In this document: positions 7,710 through 18,156 of the stretch, piece by piece | Layout of the letters: every line of letters begins with the position of its first letter | How positions within the stretch are numbered: the stretch's first letter is position 1 | From: Clostridium intestinale DSM 6191 | Lineage (GTDB): Bacteria > Bacillota > Clostridia > Clostridiales > Clostridiaceae | Assembly (NCBI RefSeq): GCF_900130055.1 | Contig: NZ_FQXU01000020.1 | Location: 1 to 51,989, forward strand | DNA: 51,989 nucleotides | Direction of reading: 5' to 3' | Translations under genes and position numbers: made by a program | Notes under the pieces: model-generated | What the model was told of the DNA's origin: nothing | The model's input: only the letters and a program-made list of their open reading frames with translations | The model's database searches: none

Positions 7710-7882
7710 TAAAAGGTGATTTAGATTTATACTTTCTACATTATTATGTGCAGAAAGGTTACACTCTAGATTACCTTTTAAATTTATCTCTTTCTGAGAA
7801 ACTTTTTTATGAAAGCAGCATGAGTTTAGCCTTCGATGAAAAAGTTGAAGAAATAAAAGCAAGAGCACAATTTATCCTTTAA
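7326..7882 (+). CDS. Tail assembly chaperone, -1 frameshift extended form
   Basis: Slippage at AAAAAAC (7700-7706) moves the ribosome to the -1 frame, which is open to the TAA at 7880-7882. This adds 58 residues (LIKGDLDLYFLHYY... ending AQFIL) for a total of 185 aa. The extension has no start codon or ribosome site of its own and stops 12 bp before the tape measure gene. It is equivalent to the gpGT extension that recruits the tail tube protein. The heptamer is in exact X-XXY-YYZ register. Confidence 0.9.
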
Positions 7883-7894
7883 GGAGGTGGTAAT

Positions 7895-10234
7895 TTGGCA
7901 GGGATTAGTTATGAAATAGGAGCAATAGTTACCTTAAAAGACATGACAGCTTCAGTGTGGACAAAGCTTCAAAAGCAGCAAGATGATTTTAAGAAAAGTA
8001 TTAAAGAAACAAAAAAAGATTTAGAAAGTGCGTTTAGTGGGAGTATTTCTATTAAATTAGATACTTCTAGTTTTATGAGCTCTATAAATGAGGTTAAAAA
8101 CCAGGTTAATAATATACAATCTACAAGTGTTGAAGTAAATGTGCATATAAACAAGAAGGAAGAAGAGGCTCCTAAAGCAAAAAGTAAAACTAGAGAAGAG
8201 ATTGATGAGAAGAAAAAAGAGTTAAAACAGGCATTAAGTGAAAAGTTTCCTTTTAAAGTTGATAATTCTCCGTTTTTATCCAGTATTAGAGATGCTAAAA
8301 AGGAACTTGATAAGTTAAAGCAAGAAAAGATAGAATTAAAGGCTAAAATGAAGTTAGAAAAACAGCAAAGAGATGAACGTAGAAACGAGATTAAATTAGC
8401 TTTTAGAGATGATAGTGTTAATAAATCAAAACAAGAAATAACAAAATTTATATCTTCTCTCAAAAATAAGAATTCAAAGCCATCAGTTAAAAATACAGAA
8501 GTCAGTGGGAAAGAGAAGATTAAATCTCTAGGGAAAAAAGCAATAACAGCTGTTAAAGAGAATAAACCATATTATATGACATTAGCATTAAAAGATATGG
8601 CAAGTCAAAAAATTAAGTTAATAACTGCAAAGCCTAAGGCCATGACAGTAAGTGCTGTAGCGAAAACGGCATCAGCATTATCAGGAGTAAAAGCATTGGC
8701 ATCTACAGTTAAAAAACCTTTTGTTGCTGCTATAGCAGTTAAGGAACTTGTTACTGGAAAAGTTAAGGAGATTAAGTCTTCTCTTAGTGAACTTGGAAAA
8801 AAAGTTTTTAGTCCAGTAATTCAAATTAAAGATAATATTGCAGGAGCTGTTGGAAAAGTTGGTACATTTGCTAAGGGTGCAATAGGTGCTGGGATTCAAG
8901 CAGGAAAGGTTCTAGCTGATGTAGGCATTTCTATGATGACAAGTGGTGCTGAATTAGAGCAACAACAGATATTTATGAAACAGGCTATGGGTGAAAATAA
9001 TAAGGGAAAAAGTGACTCAGAATTATCTAGTATGTCAGCTAACTATATGAAAGATATAAGAGATAGCGGAGCTTCCAATGGATTTCAAAGTAAGGATATT
9101 GTACAGGCAGGTACCAAGGCATTGGGAATTGCTGGTGGAGATACTAGTGAAGCGATGAATTTAGTTAAGATGGCACAGGATATGGCAGCATTAAATCCTG
9201 GGAAAAGTGCTGAGGATGCTATGGAAGCATTAGAGGAGCTAAAAAGTGGAGGTACATCAAAACTTAAGGACTTTAATATGGATGTATCTGAAGGTGATGC
9301 TAAGAATTTGGGACTTAAAGGAGTTATGGATCAAAAACTTAAACCTAAGTTTGCTGGAGGGGCAGAGAAAATGGGTCAAACTGGAACAGGACTTGTTTCA
9401 ACTATTAAGGAAAAAGTTAAAAATAGAACACAAGATATAGGATTAAATATGCTTGAAAAAATGAAACCTGTACTTTCTGGAATTGTAAAGATATTAGATA
9501 GTCCAGGCTTTGCAAATTTCTCTAGTAAATTAGGTGATGGTATAACTTTTGTTTTTGGGAAAATAGGAGAATTTGCAACATTTATTCAAGGAAAAATGCC
9601 TCAGATACAAGGTTTTATAGGAGGTGCAATGCAGTTTATAGGTGATAAGTTTAGTTGGATAGGAGAAAAAATGCCATCTTTACAACAAATACTTGAAACA
9701 GGATGGAATGTAATAGCCAATGTGTTTACAACGGTACAACCACTAATTGAACCTCTTTTGTCTATCTTAATAAATGGAGTAAGACTGATTTATGAAGGTT
9801 TCCAATTAGCTTTCCCTTATATTCAGGAAATTGTAACTAGTGTATGGGAAAATGTTCAACCTATTTTTGAAGCTCTGAGTAATGGATTGAGTTGGGTTGC
9901 TGATAAGTTTGGGAAATTGCTTGATTGGATAGGTGGTGGTTCATCTAGTAGTGATAGTGGGTCAAGTGGTGGAGGAAGAAATGTAGATGGTAGCCATGCT
10001 AATGGACTTAAGAATGTTCCTTTTGATGGATATATAGCAGAGCTTCATAAAGGCGAGGCAGTTATTCCAGCAAGTCAAAATCCTTATAATTCAAGCACTA
10101 GCTATTCAACAGGTGGAAGCGTAGTTTTCACAAAACTTGCAGATCAAATAGTTGTTAGAGAAGAAGCTGATATAGATAGAATAGCAGATAAACTTGTTAA
10201 ACAACTTCAAAAAACAAGCTTTAATAAAGCTTAA
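7895..10234 (+). CDS. Tail tape measure protein
   Basis: 779 aa from a TTG with AAGGAGGTGG upstream. Residues ~25-210 are long charged coiled coil (many K/E/Q). Residues ~215-330 carry repeats of '[26 protein letters not shown]' type, seen in XkdO-like tape measures. Hydrophobic helices around 540-660 are followed by a Gly/Ser linker and a C-terminal [25 protein letters not shown] motif typical of Firmicutes tape measures. The length implies a fairly short tail (about 1.5 angstroms per residue, roughly 115 nm). Confidence 0.92.
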   Translation: MAGISYEIGAIVTLKDMTASVWTKLQKQQDDFKKSIKETKKDLESAFSGSISIKLDTSSFMSSINEVKNQVNNIQSTSVEVNVHINKKEEEAPKAKSKTREEIDEKKKELKQALSEKFPFKVDNSPFLSSIRDAKKELDKLKQEKIELKAKMKLEKQQRDERRNEIKLAFRDDSVNKSKQEITKFISSLKNKNSKPSVKNTEVSGKEKIKSLGKKAITAVKENKPYYMTLALKDMASQKIKLITAKPKAMTVSAVAKTASALSGVKALASTVKKPFVAAIAVKELVTGKVKEIKSSLSELGKKVFSPVIQIKDNIAGAVGKVGTFAKGAIGAGIQAGKVLADVGISMMTSGAELEQQQIFMKQAMGENNKGKSDSELSSMSANYMKDIRDSGASNGFQSKDIVQAGTKALGIAGGDTSEAMNLVKMAQDMAALNPGKSAEDAMEALEELKSGGTSKLKDFNMDVSEGDAKNLGLKGVMDQKLKPKFAGGAEKMGQTGTGLVSTIKEKVKNRTQDIGLNMLEKMKPVLSGIVKILDSPGFANFSSKLGDGITFVFGKIGEFATFIQGKMPQIQGFIGGAMQFIGDKFSWIGEKMPSLQQILETGWNVIANVFTTVQPLIEPLLSILINGVRLIYEGFQLAFPYIQEIVTSVWENVQPIFEALSNGLSWVADKFGKLLDWIGGGSSSSDSGSSGGGRNVDGSHANGLKNVPFDGYIAELHKGEAVIPASQNPYNSSTSYSTGGSVVFTKLADQIVVREEADIDRIADKLVKQLQKTSFNKA

Positions 10235-10248
10235 AAGGAGGAGAGTAT

Positions 10249-10854
10249 ATGGAATTTTGGTTAATACAAGATAATGAAAAATTATGGTTACCTGTGCCTC
10301 CACAAAGTTTTGAAGTTGGTATTGGTAACATGAATGAAACTATAAGTGTTGAGAGCGTAGGAGAAGTTAATCTATTAGGAAAATCCAAGCTTAAAACTAT
10401 TTCTTTAAGCAGTTATTTTCCTAAGAGAAGATATACTTATTGTCAGTATGAAAATATACCTAAACCTTATGATGCAATAGCTTTGATAGATAAGTTCAGA
10501 AAAAATGGTCAAGTAAGAGTTTTAATTACAGAAACTAATATCAACAATGTTTTCTATATAGAGGAATTTACCTATGGTAAAAATGATGAAACTGAAGATG
10601 TAATTTTTAATATATCTTTTAAGGAATATAAAAAGGTTACAGTTCCTAAAGTCAGTGTTACTATTACTCCATCAGCACCTCTAAGAGAGGCACCTAAACC
10701 TACTTCTATTACCTATACTGTAAAATCCGGAGATACTCTTTGGGGTATAGCTAAAAAATATTATGGAAATGGAGCTAGGTATCCAGAAATAGCTAGTAGA
10801 AATAACATTAAAAATCCCAATCTCATATATCCAGGGCAGGTGTTTCAGTTATGA
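10249..10854 (+). CDS. LysM-domain tail protein (XkdP-like)
   Basis: 201 aa. Residues 1-140 match the XkdP-type baseplate/tail region ([20 protein letters not shown]). Residues ~155-201 are a LysM domain ([20 protein letters not shown]...[13 protein letters not shown]), which binds peptidoglycan or helps the tail tip penetrate it. It overlaps the next gene at ATGA. Confidence 0.92.
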   Translation: MEFWLIQDNEKLWLPVPPQSFEVGIGNMNETISVESVGEVNLLGKSKLKTISLSSYFPKRRYTYCQYENIPKPYDAIALIDKFRKNGQVRVLITETNINNVFYIEEFTYGKNDETEDVIFNISFKEYKKVTVPKVSVTITPSAPLREAPKPTSITYTVKSGDTLWGIAKKYYGNGARYPEIASRNNIKNPNLIYPGQVFQL

Positions 10855-11861
10855 TTGAGGTACATTGTTTATATAAGGACTCTAGCAGTTATTTTAAAAG
10901 TAATATAACTGAACTTGTACAGGATATTTCAATTAGTGGAAGCAAAGGAGAAGCTGCTAGAAAGGCAGAGATAACTCTTCTTCATAGTATTTTTGATAAA
11001 AATCACGACAATGTTCCACTAAATCCTGGGGCTAAGATATGGATAGTTTTAGATGGAAAAGAGGTATTTAGAGGGATAGTTTGGGAAAGAGAGATTAATT
11101 CAAGTAAGCAATTAACTATAACTGCTTATGACTATTTGATATATCTTCTTAAGAGCTCAGTTACCTATAACTTTCAAAATATATTAGTTGAAGATGGAGT
11201 AAAAAAGATAATAGCAGATTTAGGAATACCCTATAAAAATATAGAAGCTACAGGAGTAAGAGTTGATAGGCTTATTCAAGATGCAACAGCTTATGATGCA
11301 ATTATGGAGCTTTACACTCAAGCCTCAAAAGTGAATGGATATCAATATATGCCTATATGTGAAGGTACCGAGGTATCTGTAATGAAGAAGGGGACAGTTT
11401 TGTCTGATTATTTACTTGTAACTAGAGACAGCTTTAAATCTGAGACAAATGAAGGTAATATCATAAATACTAGCTATAAAGACAGCATGGAGAATATGGT
11501 AAATGTAGTTAAGATATATGGAGATGAAGGCAGTTATATTGATAAGGTTGAGGATAGCAGTTTATTTGAATATTATGGAGTAGTTCAAAAGGTTTATCAA
11601 AAGGAAGAAGATAAAAATCCTATAACTGTAGCTAAAAACATGCTTCATGGTATAGATAATGAACTTACTGTAGAGGCTTTAGGAAATTGGAGTTGCAGAA
11701 CTGGTTATGCTGTGGCTACTGAGATATTCTATATAGATAACTTAAAGAAGGGGATTTTATATATTGATGGTGATTCACACACTTGGGATGTAGGAACTAA
11801 TAAATATACAATGACCCTCAATTTAAGTTACAAAAACGAAATGGATTCAAGAGAGGAATAA
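10851..11861 (+). CDS. Baseplate hub protein (XkdQ / gpD-like)
   Basis: 336 aa. An N-terminal beta-rich domain with [15 protein letters not shown] and [26 protein letters not shown] is typical of XkdQ, the counterpart of T4 gp27/P2 gpD. It forms the hub through which the tube is extruded. It is translationally coupled to the LysM gene (ATGA overlap) and followed after 1 nt by the XkdR-like gene. Confidence 0.9.
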   Translation: MIEVHCLYKDSSSYFKSNITELVQDISISGSKGEAARKAEITLLHSIFDKNHDNVPLNPGAKIWIVLDGKEVFRGIVWEREINSSKQLTITAYDYLIYLLKSSVTYNFQNILVEDGVKKIIADLGIPYKNIEATGVRVDRLIQDATAYDAIMELYTQASKVNGYQYMPICEGTEVSVMKKGTVLSDYLLVTRDSFKSETNEGNIINTSYKDSMENMVNVVKIYGDEGSYIDKVEDSSLFEYYGVVQKVYQKEEDKNPITVAKNMLHGIDNELTVEALGNWSCRTGYAVATEIFYIDNLKKGILYIDGDSHTWDVGTNKYTMTLNLSYKNEMDSREE

Positions 11862-11862
11862 A

Positions 11863-12111
11863 ATGATGAAAAATCCTTATAGTGAAATGATAGATTTAAT
11901 GAGAGTGCAAGGAGCAAGTTATAACCCTCCTAGCATAAAAATAGGAACTATGCTTTCATCAAATGTCCTTAAAGTTGGAGATCTTCAGGTTAATAAAAGA
12001 AATTTACTGATTAATGAGTATTGGGTAAGTAAGTTAAGTACTGGCGATAGTGTTGCAGTATTATCTACAGATGACAGACAAAAATTTATTATACTTTGTA
12101 AGGTGGTGTAA
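11863..12111 (+). CDS. DUF2577 tail protein (XkdR-like)
   Basis: 82 aa. MKNPYSEMIDLMRVQGASYNPPSIKIGTML followed by a short OB-like part (LSTGDSVAVLSTDDRQKFIILCKV) is the usual DUF2577/XkdR pattern. It is a baseplate component of unknown detailed role. Its stop overlaps the ribosome site of the next gene. Confidence 0.85.
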   Translation: MMKNPYSEMIDLMRVQGASYNPPSIKIGTMLSSNVLKVGDLQVNKRNLLINEYWVSKLSTGDSVAVLSTDDRQKFIILCKVV

Positions 12112-12112
12112 T

Positions 12113-12556
12113 ATGAGTATATTTCCAAGTAACACAATAAATATTGATGATGTGGTAGCAGATTCAATTAGTAATATAAATAAAGAACTGCCCATGTTTA
12201 GAGAGTATGCCTATGATTTTATAGAAAATAAGTTTGTAACTATAGATGGAAGAAATATAGTTATGGAAGGCAATGAGGCTCTTAAAATATGGGTATATAA
12301 AAACTTAAAGACTCCACGTTTTAGGTATCAAGCTTATACGTGGAATTATGGACATGAACTTGAAGGTTTAATAGGAACAAGTCTTAGTAAAGCGGCTATT
12401 GAAAGTGAGGCTAAAAGATATATTGAAGAGTGCTTATTAATAAACCCTTATATCTTATCTATAGAGGATTTAAATATAAATATAGATGGGGATAGGGTGG
12501 AGGTTGGCTTTACAATAAACACTATTTATGGGGAGGTGGATATAGTTGTATCTTGA
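12113..12556 (+). CDS. DUF2634 baseplate wedge protein (XkdS, gp25-like)
   Basis: 147 aa, starting at ATG 12113 (MSIFPSNTINIDD) with AAGGTGG upstream; the longer open frame before it has no support. The region YDFIENKFVTIDGRNIVMEGNEALKIWVYKNLKTPRFRYQAYTWNYGHEL is characteristic of DUF2634/gp25-like baseplate proteins that initiate sheath attachment. It overlaps the baseplate J gene by 11 bp. Confidence 0.88.
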   Translation: MSIFPSNTINIDDVVADSISNINKELPMFREYAYDFIENKFVTIDGRNIVMEGNEALKIWVYKNLKTPRFRYQAYTWNYGHELEGLIGTSLSKAAIESEAKRYIEECLLINPYILSIEDLNINIDGDRVEVGFTINTIYGEVDIVVS

Positions 12557-13604
12557 GGATAGTGAGATTATAAAAAGCAGAATGCTGGAGAAAGTATCTA
12601 ATGATCTAAATAAATCAGAGGGTACTTTTCTTTATGACTCAATTTCACCTATAGCAGAAGAAATAGCACAAAGTAAACTTCAGTTAGATGAAGTTTTGAA
12701 AAGGGTATTTGCAACTACTGCAGCTGAAAATGGTTATTCAGAGGAACTTGAAAAAAGGGCAGCAGAGTATGCAATATATAGAAAAGAAGGAAATAAGGCA
12801 AGTGGAAAAGTTAAGTTTTATGGAAGTGAAGGTGCCTTAATACCTAAAGGAACAATAGTACAAACAGAAGGAACTCTTCAATATAGGACATTAGAGGAAA
12901 TAAGCATAATTAATAAGGAAGCTTCAGTAGGGGTAGAAGCCCTGAATATAGGAACAAAATACAACGTTCAAAGTAATCTTATTAAAGAACTTCCTATACA
13001 AATCTTAGGGATAACCTCAGTAATAAATGAAGAGGGGATATCAGGAGGAACTGAGGTAGAAAGTGATGAGGAGCTACTTAACAGATTGTTGCTTAGACAA
13101 AGAACTCCAGGAACTTCTGGTAATGCCAATCATTATAAATTATGGGCAACAGAAATAGCAGGAATAGGAGATGCAAAGGTATTTCCTTTATGGAATGGAG
13201 CAGGATCAGTAAAGGTGGTGGTGGTTGATTCAAATAAGCATAAACCTAATGAGACTTTGCTTAATGAAGTAAAAAACAATATTGAAATCAATAGACCAAT
13301 AGGAGCAGATGTAACAGTTGTAGGAGCTTCAGAAAAGCAAATAAATATAACTGCAAAGGTAGTTTTATCAAACAATTATGCAATTTCTCAGATCCAATCA
13401 AGGTTTTATTACTTGTTAGAAGATTATTTTAAAGAAATAGCATTTTCATCAAGTTATATAAGCTTTGCAAAGATAGGTAATATTTTATTATCAACACCAG
13501 GGGTTTTGGATTACTCAGAATTAAAGGTAAATAATTTAACAATTAATGTAGGGTTACAAGAAGAAGAAATTCCTATTGTTGGAGCCTTGGAACTGGGGGT
13601 GTAA
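12546..13604 (+). CDS. Baseplate J-like protein (XkdT)
   Basis: 352 aa from a TTG inside the end of the previous gene (GGGGAGGTGG upstream). The N-terminus (MLEKVSNDLNKSEGTFLYDSISPIAEEIAQ) and the middle segment with GTSGNANHYKLWATEIAGIGDAKVFPLWNGAGSVKVVVVDS are standard for Baseplate_J wedge proteins. It completes the sheath-tube-hub-wedge set and so shows that the contractile machine is intact. Confidence 0.93.
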   Translation: MYLEDSEIIKSRMLEKVSNDLNKSEGTFLYDSISPIAEEIAQSKLQLDEVLKRVFATTAAENGYSEELEKRAAEYAIYRKEGNKASGKVKFYGSEGALIPKGTIVQTEGTLQYRTLEEISIINKEASVGVEALNIGTKYNVQSNLIKELPIQILGITSVINEEGISGGTEVESDEELLNRLLLRQRTPGTSGNANHYKLWATEIAGIGDAKVFPLWNGAGSVKVVVVDSNKHKPNETLLNEVKNNIEINRPIGADVTVVGASEKQINITAKVVLSNNYAISQIQSRFYYLLEDYFKEIAFSSSYISFAKIGNILLSTPGVLDYSELKVNNLTINVGLQEEEIPIVGALELGV

Positions 13605-13605
13605 T

Positions 13606-15210
13606 ATGTATCCAGAGAAGATTGATAGCTTTGTAGAAAAGTTAAATAAATTGGACAACAACACCTATGTAATTGAGGAAGAGGTCAAACCTATAAGCGG
13701 AGTGTATGAAGGGGAGCTTAAACATGACAATATAAGCAATTCAAGCTTAAGGGTTTATACGGGAAGCAAGTTGACAGGAGATAAAATAGAAAACTTTATC
13801 CTATCAACCCCAAGTAATACTCCTTGGAAAAAGTCTATAAAGGTATTTTCAAACAGTCAAAAGGTGTATATAACCTATGAAACTCAAGGAGATACAGTTG
13901 AGGCAGAGGATATAAATATACTTCAAGAAAGCATAGTAAATACCCAAATAGAAATTGATAGATACAAGACTTCAAATGATAATGAAGTTCTTAATTTAAA
14001 GAATAGAGCAACTTCTTTAGAGAATGGAAAAGCTGCTAAGACCTATGTTGATACAGAATTAGCTAAGAAAATGGACAAAACATCGGCCTACACCAAAACT
14101 GAAACAGATCAAAGAATTCAAAACGTTGTAGGAGCTGCACCAGCAGCTTTAGATACTTTAAAGGAACTAGCAGATGCCCTTGGAAATGACGCTAACTTTG
14201 CAGGAACAATGACTAGTGCTTTATCTAATAAAGTGGATAAAGTATCAGGAAAACAACTGTCAACAGAGGATTATACAACAACTGAAAAAAGTAAATTAGC
14301 AGGAATAGCAGCAAGTGCAAATAACTATGTACATCCAAGCACACACGCCGCAACAGTAATTGTAGAAGATTCAACTCATAGATTTGCTACAGACACGGAG
14401 AAAGCTAACTGGAATGATGCCAATAGTAAAAAACACATCCATTCAAACAAATCTATAATAGATGCAATAACTCAAACACTTATTGATACATGGAACAGTG
14501 CTTATAGTCATATTTCAGACGTAGTAAAACACATAACAGATGACGAAAGAACTTTATGGAATACTGTAGTTAACAAAGTGGATAAGGTTGAAGGAAAGCA
14601 ACTTAGTACTGAGGATTACACAACTACTGAAAAAAGTAAATTAGCAGGAATAGCAGCAAGTGCAAATAACTATGTGCATCCAAGTACCCATGCAGCAACA
14701 GTAATTGTAGAAGATTCATCTCATAGATTTGCTACAGATACAGAAAAAGCAAACTGGAATGATGCAAATAGTAAAAAGCACACACATTCAAACAAATCTA
14801 TAATAGATGCAATAACTCAAACACTTATTGATACATGGAACAGTGCTTATAGTCATATTTCAGACGTAGTAAAACACATAACTGATGACGAAAGAACTCT
14901 GTGGAATACTGTAGTTAACAAAGTTGATAAAGAAACAGGAAAAGTATTATCTACAAATGACTTTACCTCAGCATATAAAAGCAAGGTAGATGGAATAACT
15001 ACAGGTGCAACTAAGGTGGAAAGTAGCTCTACTAATGGAAATATAAAAATAAATAGCACTGAAAAAACTGTATATACTCATCCTGCAAATCATGATGATA
15101 GATATTATACAGAGAGTGAAGCTGACACTAGATTTGCTATAAAAGCAGATTTAGATACAGTGTATATTAGAAAAGGTGTAGTAACCTGGAATGATTTAAA
15201 GGGGGTGTAG
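13606..15210 (+). CDS. Tail fibre / receptor-binding protein 1
   Basis: 534 aa, ATG 13606 with GGGGGTG upstream. The first ~120 residues are a baseplate-attachment head. The rest is fibre-like, with motifs such as KTYVDTELAKKMDK, TTTEKSKLAGIAA, HPSTHAATVIVEDSTHRFATDTEKANWN. A 115-residue unit occurs twice in tandem (14230-14574, 14575-14919) with a partial third start. No enzymatic domain is seen. It lies before the DUF2313 gene, where a second, longer fibre gene also follows, so the particle has two fibre-type proteins. Confidence 0.8.
   Translation: MYPEKIDSFVEKLNKLDNNTYVIEEEVKPISGVYEGELKHDNISNSSLRVYTGSKLTGDKIENFILSTPSNTPWKKSIKVFSNSQKVYITYETQGDTVEAEDINILQESIVNTQIEIDRYKTSNDNEVLNLKNRATSLENGKAAKTYVDTELAKKMDKTSAYTKTETDQRIQNVVGAAPAALDTLKELADALGNDANFAGTMTSALSNKVDKVSGKQLSTEDYTTTEKSKLAGIAASANNYVHPSTHAATVIVEDSTHRFATDTEKANWNDANSKKHIHSNKSIIDAITQTLIDTWNSAYSHISDVVKHITDDERTLWNTVVNKVDKVEGKQLSTEDYTTTEKSKLAGIAASANNYVHPSTHAATVIVEDSSHRFATDTEKANWNDANSKKHTHSNKSIIDAITQTLIDTWNSAYSHISDVVKHITDDERTLWNTVVNKVDKETGKVLSTNDFTSAYKSKVDGITTGATKVESSSTNGNIKINSTEKTVYTHPANHDDRYYTESEADTRFAIKADLDTVYIRKGVVTWNDLKGV
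14230..14919. repeat. Tandem 345-bp duplication inside fibre gene 1
   Basis: Two in-frame 345-bp units (115 codons each) begin with AAAGTGGATAA at 14230 and 14575. The third boundary at 14920 starts AAAGTTGATAA. The early parts differ at many silent sites, but a stretch of about 90-100 bp (from CATTCAAACAAATC near 14442 to the ACACATAAC near 14537) is identical in both, suggesting recent homogenisation. Confidence 0.9.
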
Positions 15211-15213
15211 TTT

Positions 15214-15825
15214 TTGTATGGTGATAATGTTTATGGATTATTTAATTATGGAAAAGAAACTACCCTAACAGAGGATGAAATTAACTCCAATAAACCTAAA
15301 CTCTTAGAATATTTACCTCACTTTTTAAGAGGTGTTTTGGAGTTTAAAGAATGGGACAACGTTTCAGGTTATGAAATATCTAAACTTAATTTAGATATAA
15401 AAGACATAATAGCTCAATGTTTTATAGACACTGCGACCTGGGGACTAAACCTATGGGAAGGGCAAATAGGAGTATCAACTGATATAAATAAGTCCTATGA
15501 AGAAAGAAGAGAAATAATAAAAGCCAGACTTAGAGGAAGTGGAACTGTAACTAAAAAGATGATAAAAGAAACAGCAGAAGCTTTTAGTGGAGGACAGGTT
15601 GATATAATCGAACACACTGAAAGCTATTCTTTTACAGTTAGATTTGTTGGTGTAAAAGGTATTCCTAAAAATATGGCAGCCTTTATAGAAATGATAAATA
15701 CCATTAAGCCTGCACATTTAGATTATGATATAAAGTACACTTATACAGTTTGGAATGATATAAAGTCAAAAGCTTGGAGCAATCTAAGTAATAAAACTTG
15801 GAACGAATTAAAAGTTTATGAATAG
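15214..15825 (+). CDS. DUF2313 baseplate/tail protein (XkdU, YmfQ-like)
   Basis: 203 aa from TTG 15214. The stretch LLEYLPHFLRGVLEFKEWDNVSGYEISKLN...WGLNLWEGQIGVSTDINKSYEERREIIKARLRGSGTVTKKMIKETAEAFSGG is the classic YmfQ/XkdU signature. It links wedges to fibres (P2 gpI analogue). Here it sits between the two fibre genes rather than before both. Confidence 0.92.
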   Translation: MYGDNVYGLFNYGKETTLTEDEINSNKPKLLEYLPHFLRGVLEFKEWDNVSGYEISKLNLDIKDIIAQCFIDTATWGLNLWEGQIGVSTDINKSYEERREIIKARLRGSGTVTKKMIKETAEAFSGGQVDIIEHTESYSFTVRFVGVKGIPKNMAAFIEMINTIKPAHLDYDIKYTYTVWNDIKSKAWSNLSNKTWNELKVYE

Positions 15826-15837
15826 GAGGAAGAATAT

Positions 15838-17820
15838 TTGAAAACTACAACTAATTATGGATTTAAGCAACCAGAAGGAACAGACATAGTAAATATAGAT
15901 GATATTTCAGATAACTTTGGAAGCGTAGATACAGAAATTAAAAAAGCAAATGACAAAGTAATAGCTCATGAAGGAAAAGGAGGAAGTGTTCATGCTGATG
16001 TAACAACAACGAATTCTGGTTTTATGAGTGCAGCAGACAAGACAAAACTTAATGGAATAGCAACTGGAGCACAAACAAATCAAAATGCAGTACAAAGTAT
16101 ACAAGTAGTAACTCCAACTGGTACGGTAGTAGGAACTGCAACAGCAGCAAATACTACAGATACTATCCAATTAAAGGAAGGGAATAATATAGATATAGCT
16201 GTTAGTGGGAAAGTGGTAACCGTTAATAATACCTATAGTTACACTCATCCAACTGGAGATGGAAATTTACATGTACCAACAACTGGAACAAGCAATAATG
16301 GTAAAGTGCTAAAAGCTGGCTCCACTGCGGGTAGTTTAGCATGGGGAACTTTAACTCCTACAGATGTTGGAGCTTTACCGACATCACATGAAGGACAAGG
16401 GGGAACTGTACACGCAGATGTAACAACAACAGTGTCAGGATTTATGAGTGCGGCTGATAAGACAAAACTTAATGGAATAGCTGCTGGTGCCCAAACAAAT
16501 CAAAATGCAGTACAAAGCATACAGGCAGTAACTTCATCAGGAACTGCTATAGGAACAGCAACAGCAGCAAGTGCTACAGATACAATTCAATTAAAAGAAG
16601 GAAATAATATAGACATAGCTGTGAGTGGTAAAACATTAACACTAAACAACACTTATAGTTATACTCATCCAACAAGTGATGGAAATTTACATGTACCAGC
16701 AACAGGAACAAGTAATAGTGGGAAAGTACTAAAAGCTGGATCGACTGCAGGTAGTTTAGCATGGGGTACATTAACTTCTACTGACGTAGGACTTTCAAAT
16801 GTAACAAATGATTCCCAAGTAAAAAGAAGTGAGATGGGAGTAGCCAATGGAGTATCAACTTTAGATGCTAATGGGGTGAATAAACAACCACCAATTTCTC
16901 ATGCAAGTGCTGGAACATCTTATGGAGTAGCTGATACTAGTAATTATGGACACGTAAAAATTGGTAATGGAATAGCTGTTTCTAGTGGTACTATAAGTGT
17001 AGACGTAGGAGACGGAGTAGTATTGTCTGGCACTTCACCTAATCAAAAGTTGTTAGCTGATGTAGGTACGGGATTAACGCTTGAAGGTACATCACCTAAT
17101 AAAAAGATAGCACTTTCAAATAGTGGAGTTACAGCTGGAACCTATGAGAAGGTAACAGTTGATGCAATGGGAAGAGTTACTTCAGGAAGTGATCTTATAG
17201 CTAGTGATATACCGAATCTTCCATGGAGTAAAATAACATCAGGGAAGCCTACCACTTTAGATGGATATGGAATAACTGATGGAGTATCAGCATCACATAT
17301 TGGAAGTGTAGGAAATTCTCATGGAGTTGCAACAACTAATACTAATGGATTTATGAGCGTAACGGACAAAAGTAAATTAGATGGAATTGAAGCTGGGGCC
17401 AATAAATACATTCATCCAAGTATACATCCTGCTAGTATGATTACCCAAGATTCCTACAATAGATTTGTTAGTGACTCTGAGAAAAATACATGGAATAACA
17501 AAGCCGATAAGTCATATGTAACTAATGCTGTAAGCTCTGGTAATTTTACTATGACAAATGGATGGAAAGCTTACTCTTATACACCTGGATACTTTAAAGA
17601 TGTAATGGGAGTAGTACACTTACTAGGTGATTGTCAAGGAGGCGCAACAGGAGCAGCTTTTACTCTCCCTAGTGGATGTTATCCAGGATATAACACCTAT
17701 GTAACTGGAGCAGATTACGCTACAACAAATGCAGTAACTATATTTATAGCATGGGATGGAAAAGTAACATTAAATTCCGGTAAAATTTATAGTTTGCATG
17801 GTATATCATTTAAGGTATAA
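15838..17820 (+). CDS. Tail fibre / receptor-binding protein 2
   Basis: 660 aa from a TTG with AGGAGGAAG upstream. The N-terminal TTNYGFKQPEGTDIVNIDDISDNF is a common fibre head. A 140-residue unit follows twice (HEGKGGSVHADV... and HEGQGGTVHADV...), each with GFMSAADKTKLNGIA-GAQTNQNAVQSIQ. The last ~100 residues (GWKAYSYTPGYFKDVMGVVHLLGDCQGG...LPSGCYPGYNTYVTGADY) form a distinct tip, probably the receptor-binding part that sets killing range (inference). Confidence 0.82.
   Translation: MKTTTNYGFKQPEGTDIVNIDDISDNFGSVDTEIKKANDKVIAHEGKGGSVHADVTTTNSGFMSAADKTKLNGIATGAQTNQNAVQSIQVVTPTGTVVGTATAANTTDTIQLKEGNNIDIAVSGKVVTVNNTYSYTHPTGDGNLHVPTTGTSNNGKVLKAGSTAGSLAWGTLTPTDVGALPTSHEGQGGTVHADVTTTVSGFMSAADKTKLNGIAAGAQTNQNAVQSIQAVTSSGTAIGTATAASATDTIQLKEGNNIDIAVSGKTLTLNNTYSYTHPTSDGNLHVPATGTSNSGKVLKAGSTAGSLAWGTLTSTDVGLSNVTNDSQVKRSEMGVANGVSTLDANGVNKQPPISHASAGTSYGVADTSNYGHVKIGNGIAVSSGTISVDVGDGVVLSGTSPNQKLLADVGTGLTLEGTSPNKKIALSNSGVTAGTYEKVTVDAMGRVTSGSDLIASDIPNLPWSKITSGKPTTLDGYGITDGVSASHIGSVGNSHGVATTNTNGFMSVTDKSKLDGIEAGANKYIHPSIHPASMITQDSYNRFVSDSEKNTWNNKADKSYVTNAVSSGNFTMTNGWKAYSYTPGYFKDVMGVVHLLGDCQGGATGAAFTLPSGCYPGYNTYVTGADYATTNAVTIFIAWDGKVTLNSGKIYSLHGISFKV
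15967..16806. repeat. Tandem 420-bp duplication inside fibre gene 2
   Basis: Units begin with CATGAAGGA at 15967 and 16387, a period of exactly 420 bp (140 codons). The two copies are similar in protein but have drifted at silent positions, so the duplication is older than the one in fibre gene 1. Confidence 0.85.
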
Positions 17821-17837
17821 AGAGGGAAGGTGAGAGC

Positions 17838-18155
17838 ATGTTAGTAAGAAAAATAGATAAAAATGGTTTCTTTATTGTAGATGTTATAGTTGACAAGTTA
17901 GAAAGAAATACAGATGAACTAATTTTAGAGGAATGTCCAGGGGGATTTTATAAGCCACGTTGGAATGGAGCAGAATGGATAGAAGGCATTATAGAAGATG
18001 AGATAAGAGATATAAAGAATGTGGAGAAGAAACTCTCACAAACTGATTTAGTTATGTTAGCCCTAGCAGACCTAGACACCCAAAGGCAACAAGATAAACT
18101 AGACACTCAACTAGCAATTGCAGAGTTAACTAGCACACTTATGGGAGGTGAGTAA
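17838..18155 (+). CDS. Small tail-fibre-associated protein
   Basis: 105 aa, placed just after fibre 2 with GGAAGGTGAG before the ATG. The central PGGFYKPRWNGAEWIEG resembles the carbohydrate- or fibre-assembly segment seen at the ends of phage tail-fibre accessory proteins (XkdW region of PBSX). The C-terminal half is predicted helical (KKLSQTDLVMLALADLDTQRQQDK). Its likely role is fibre assembly or a chaperone; it is not firmly identified. Confidence 0.6.
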   Translation: MLVRKIDKNGFFIVDVIVDKLERNTDELILEECPGGFYKPRWNGAEWIEGIIEDEIRDIKNVEKKLSQTDLVMLALADLDTQRQQDKLDTQLAIAELTSTLMGGE

Positions 18156-18156
18156 T

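Noticed and set aside
7560-7868. 102-codon minus-strand open frame over the tail chaperone
   Set aside because: It is a shadow of the frameshifted chaperone gene; coding evidence and the slippery site are on the plus strand.
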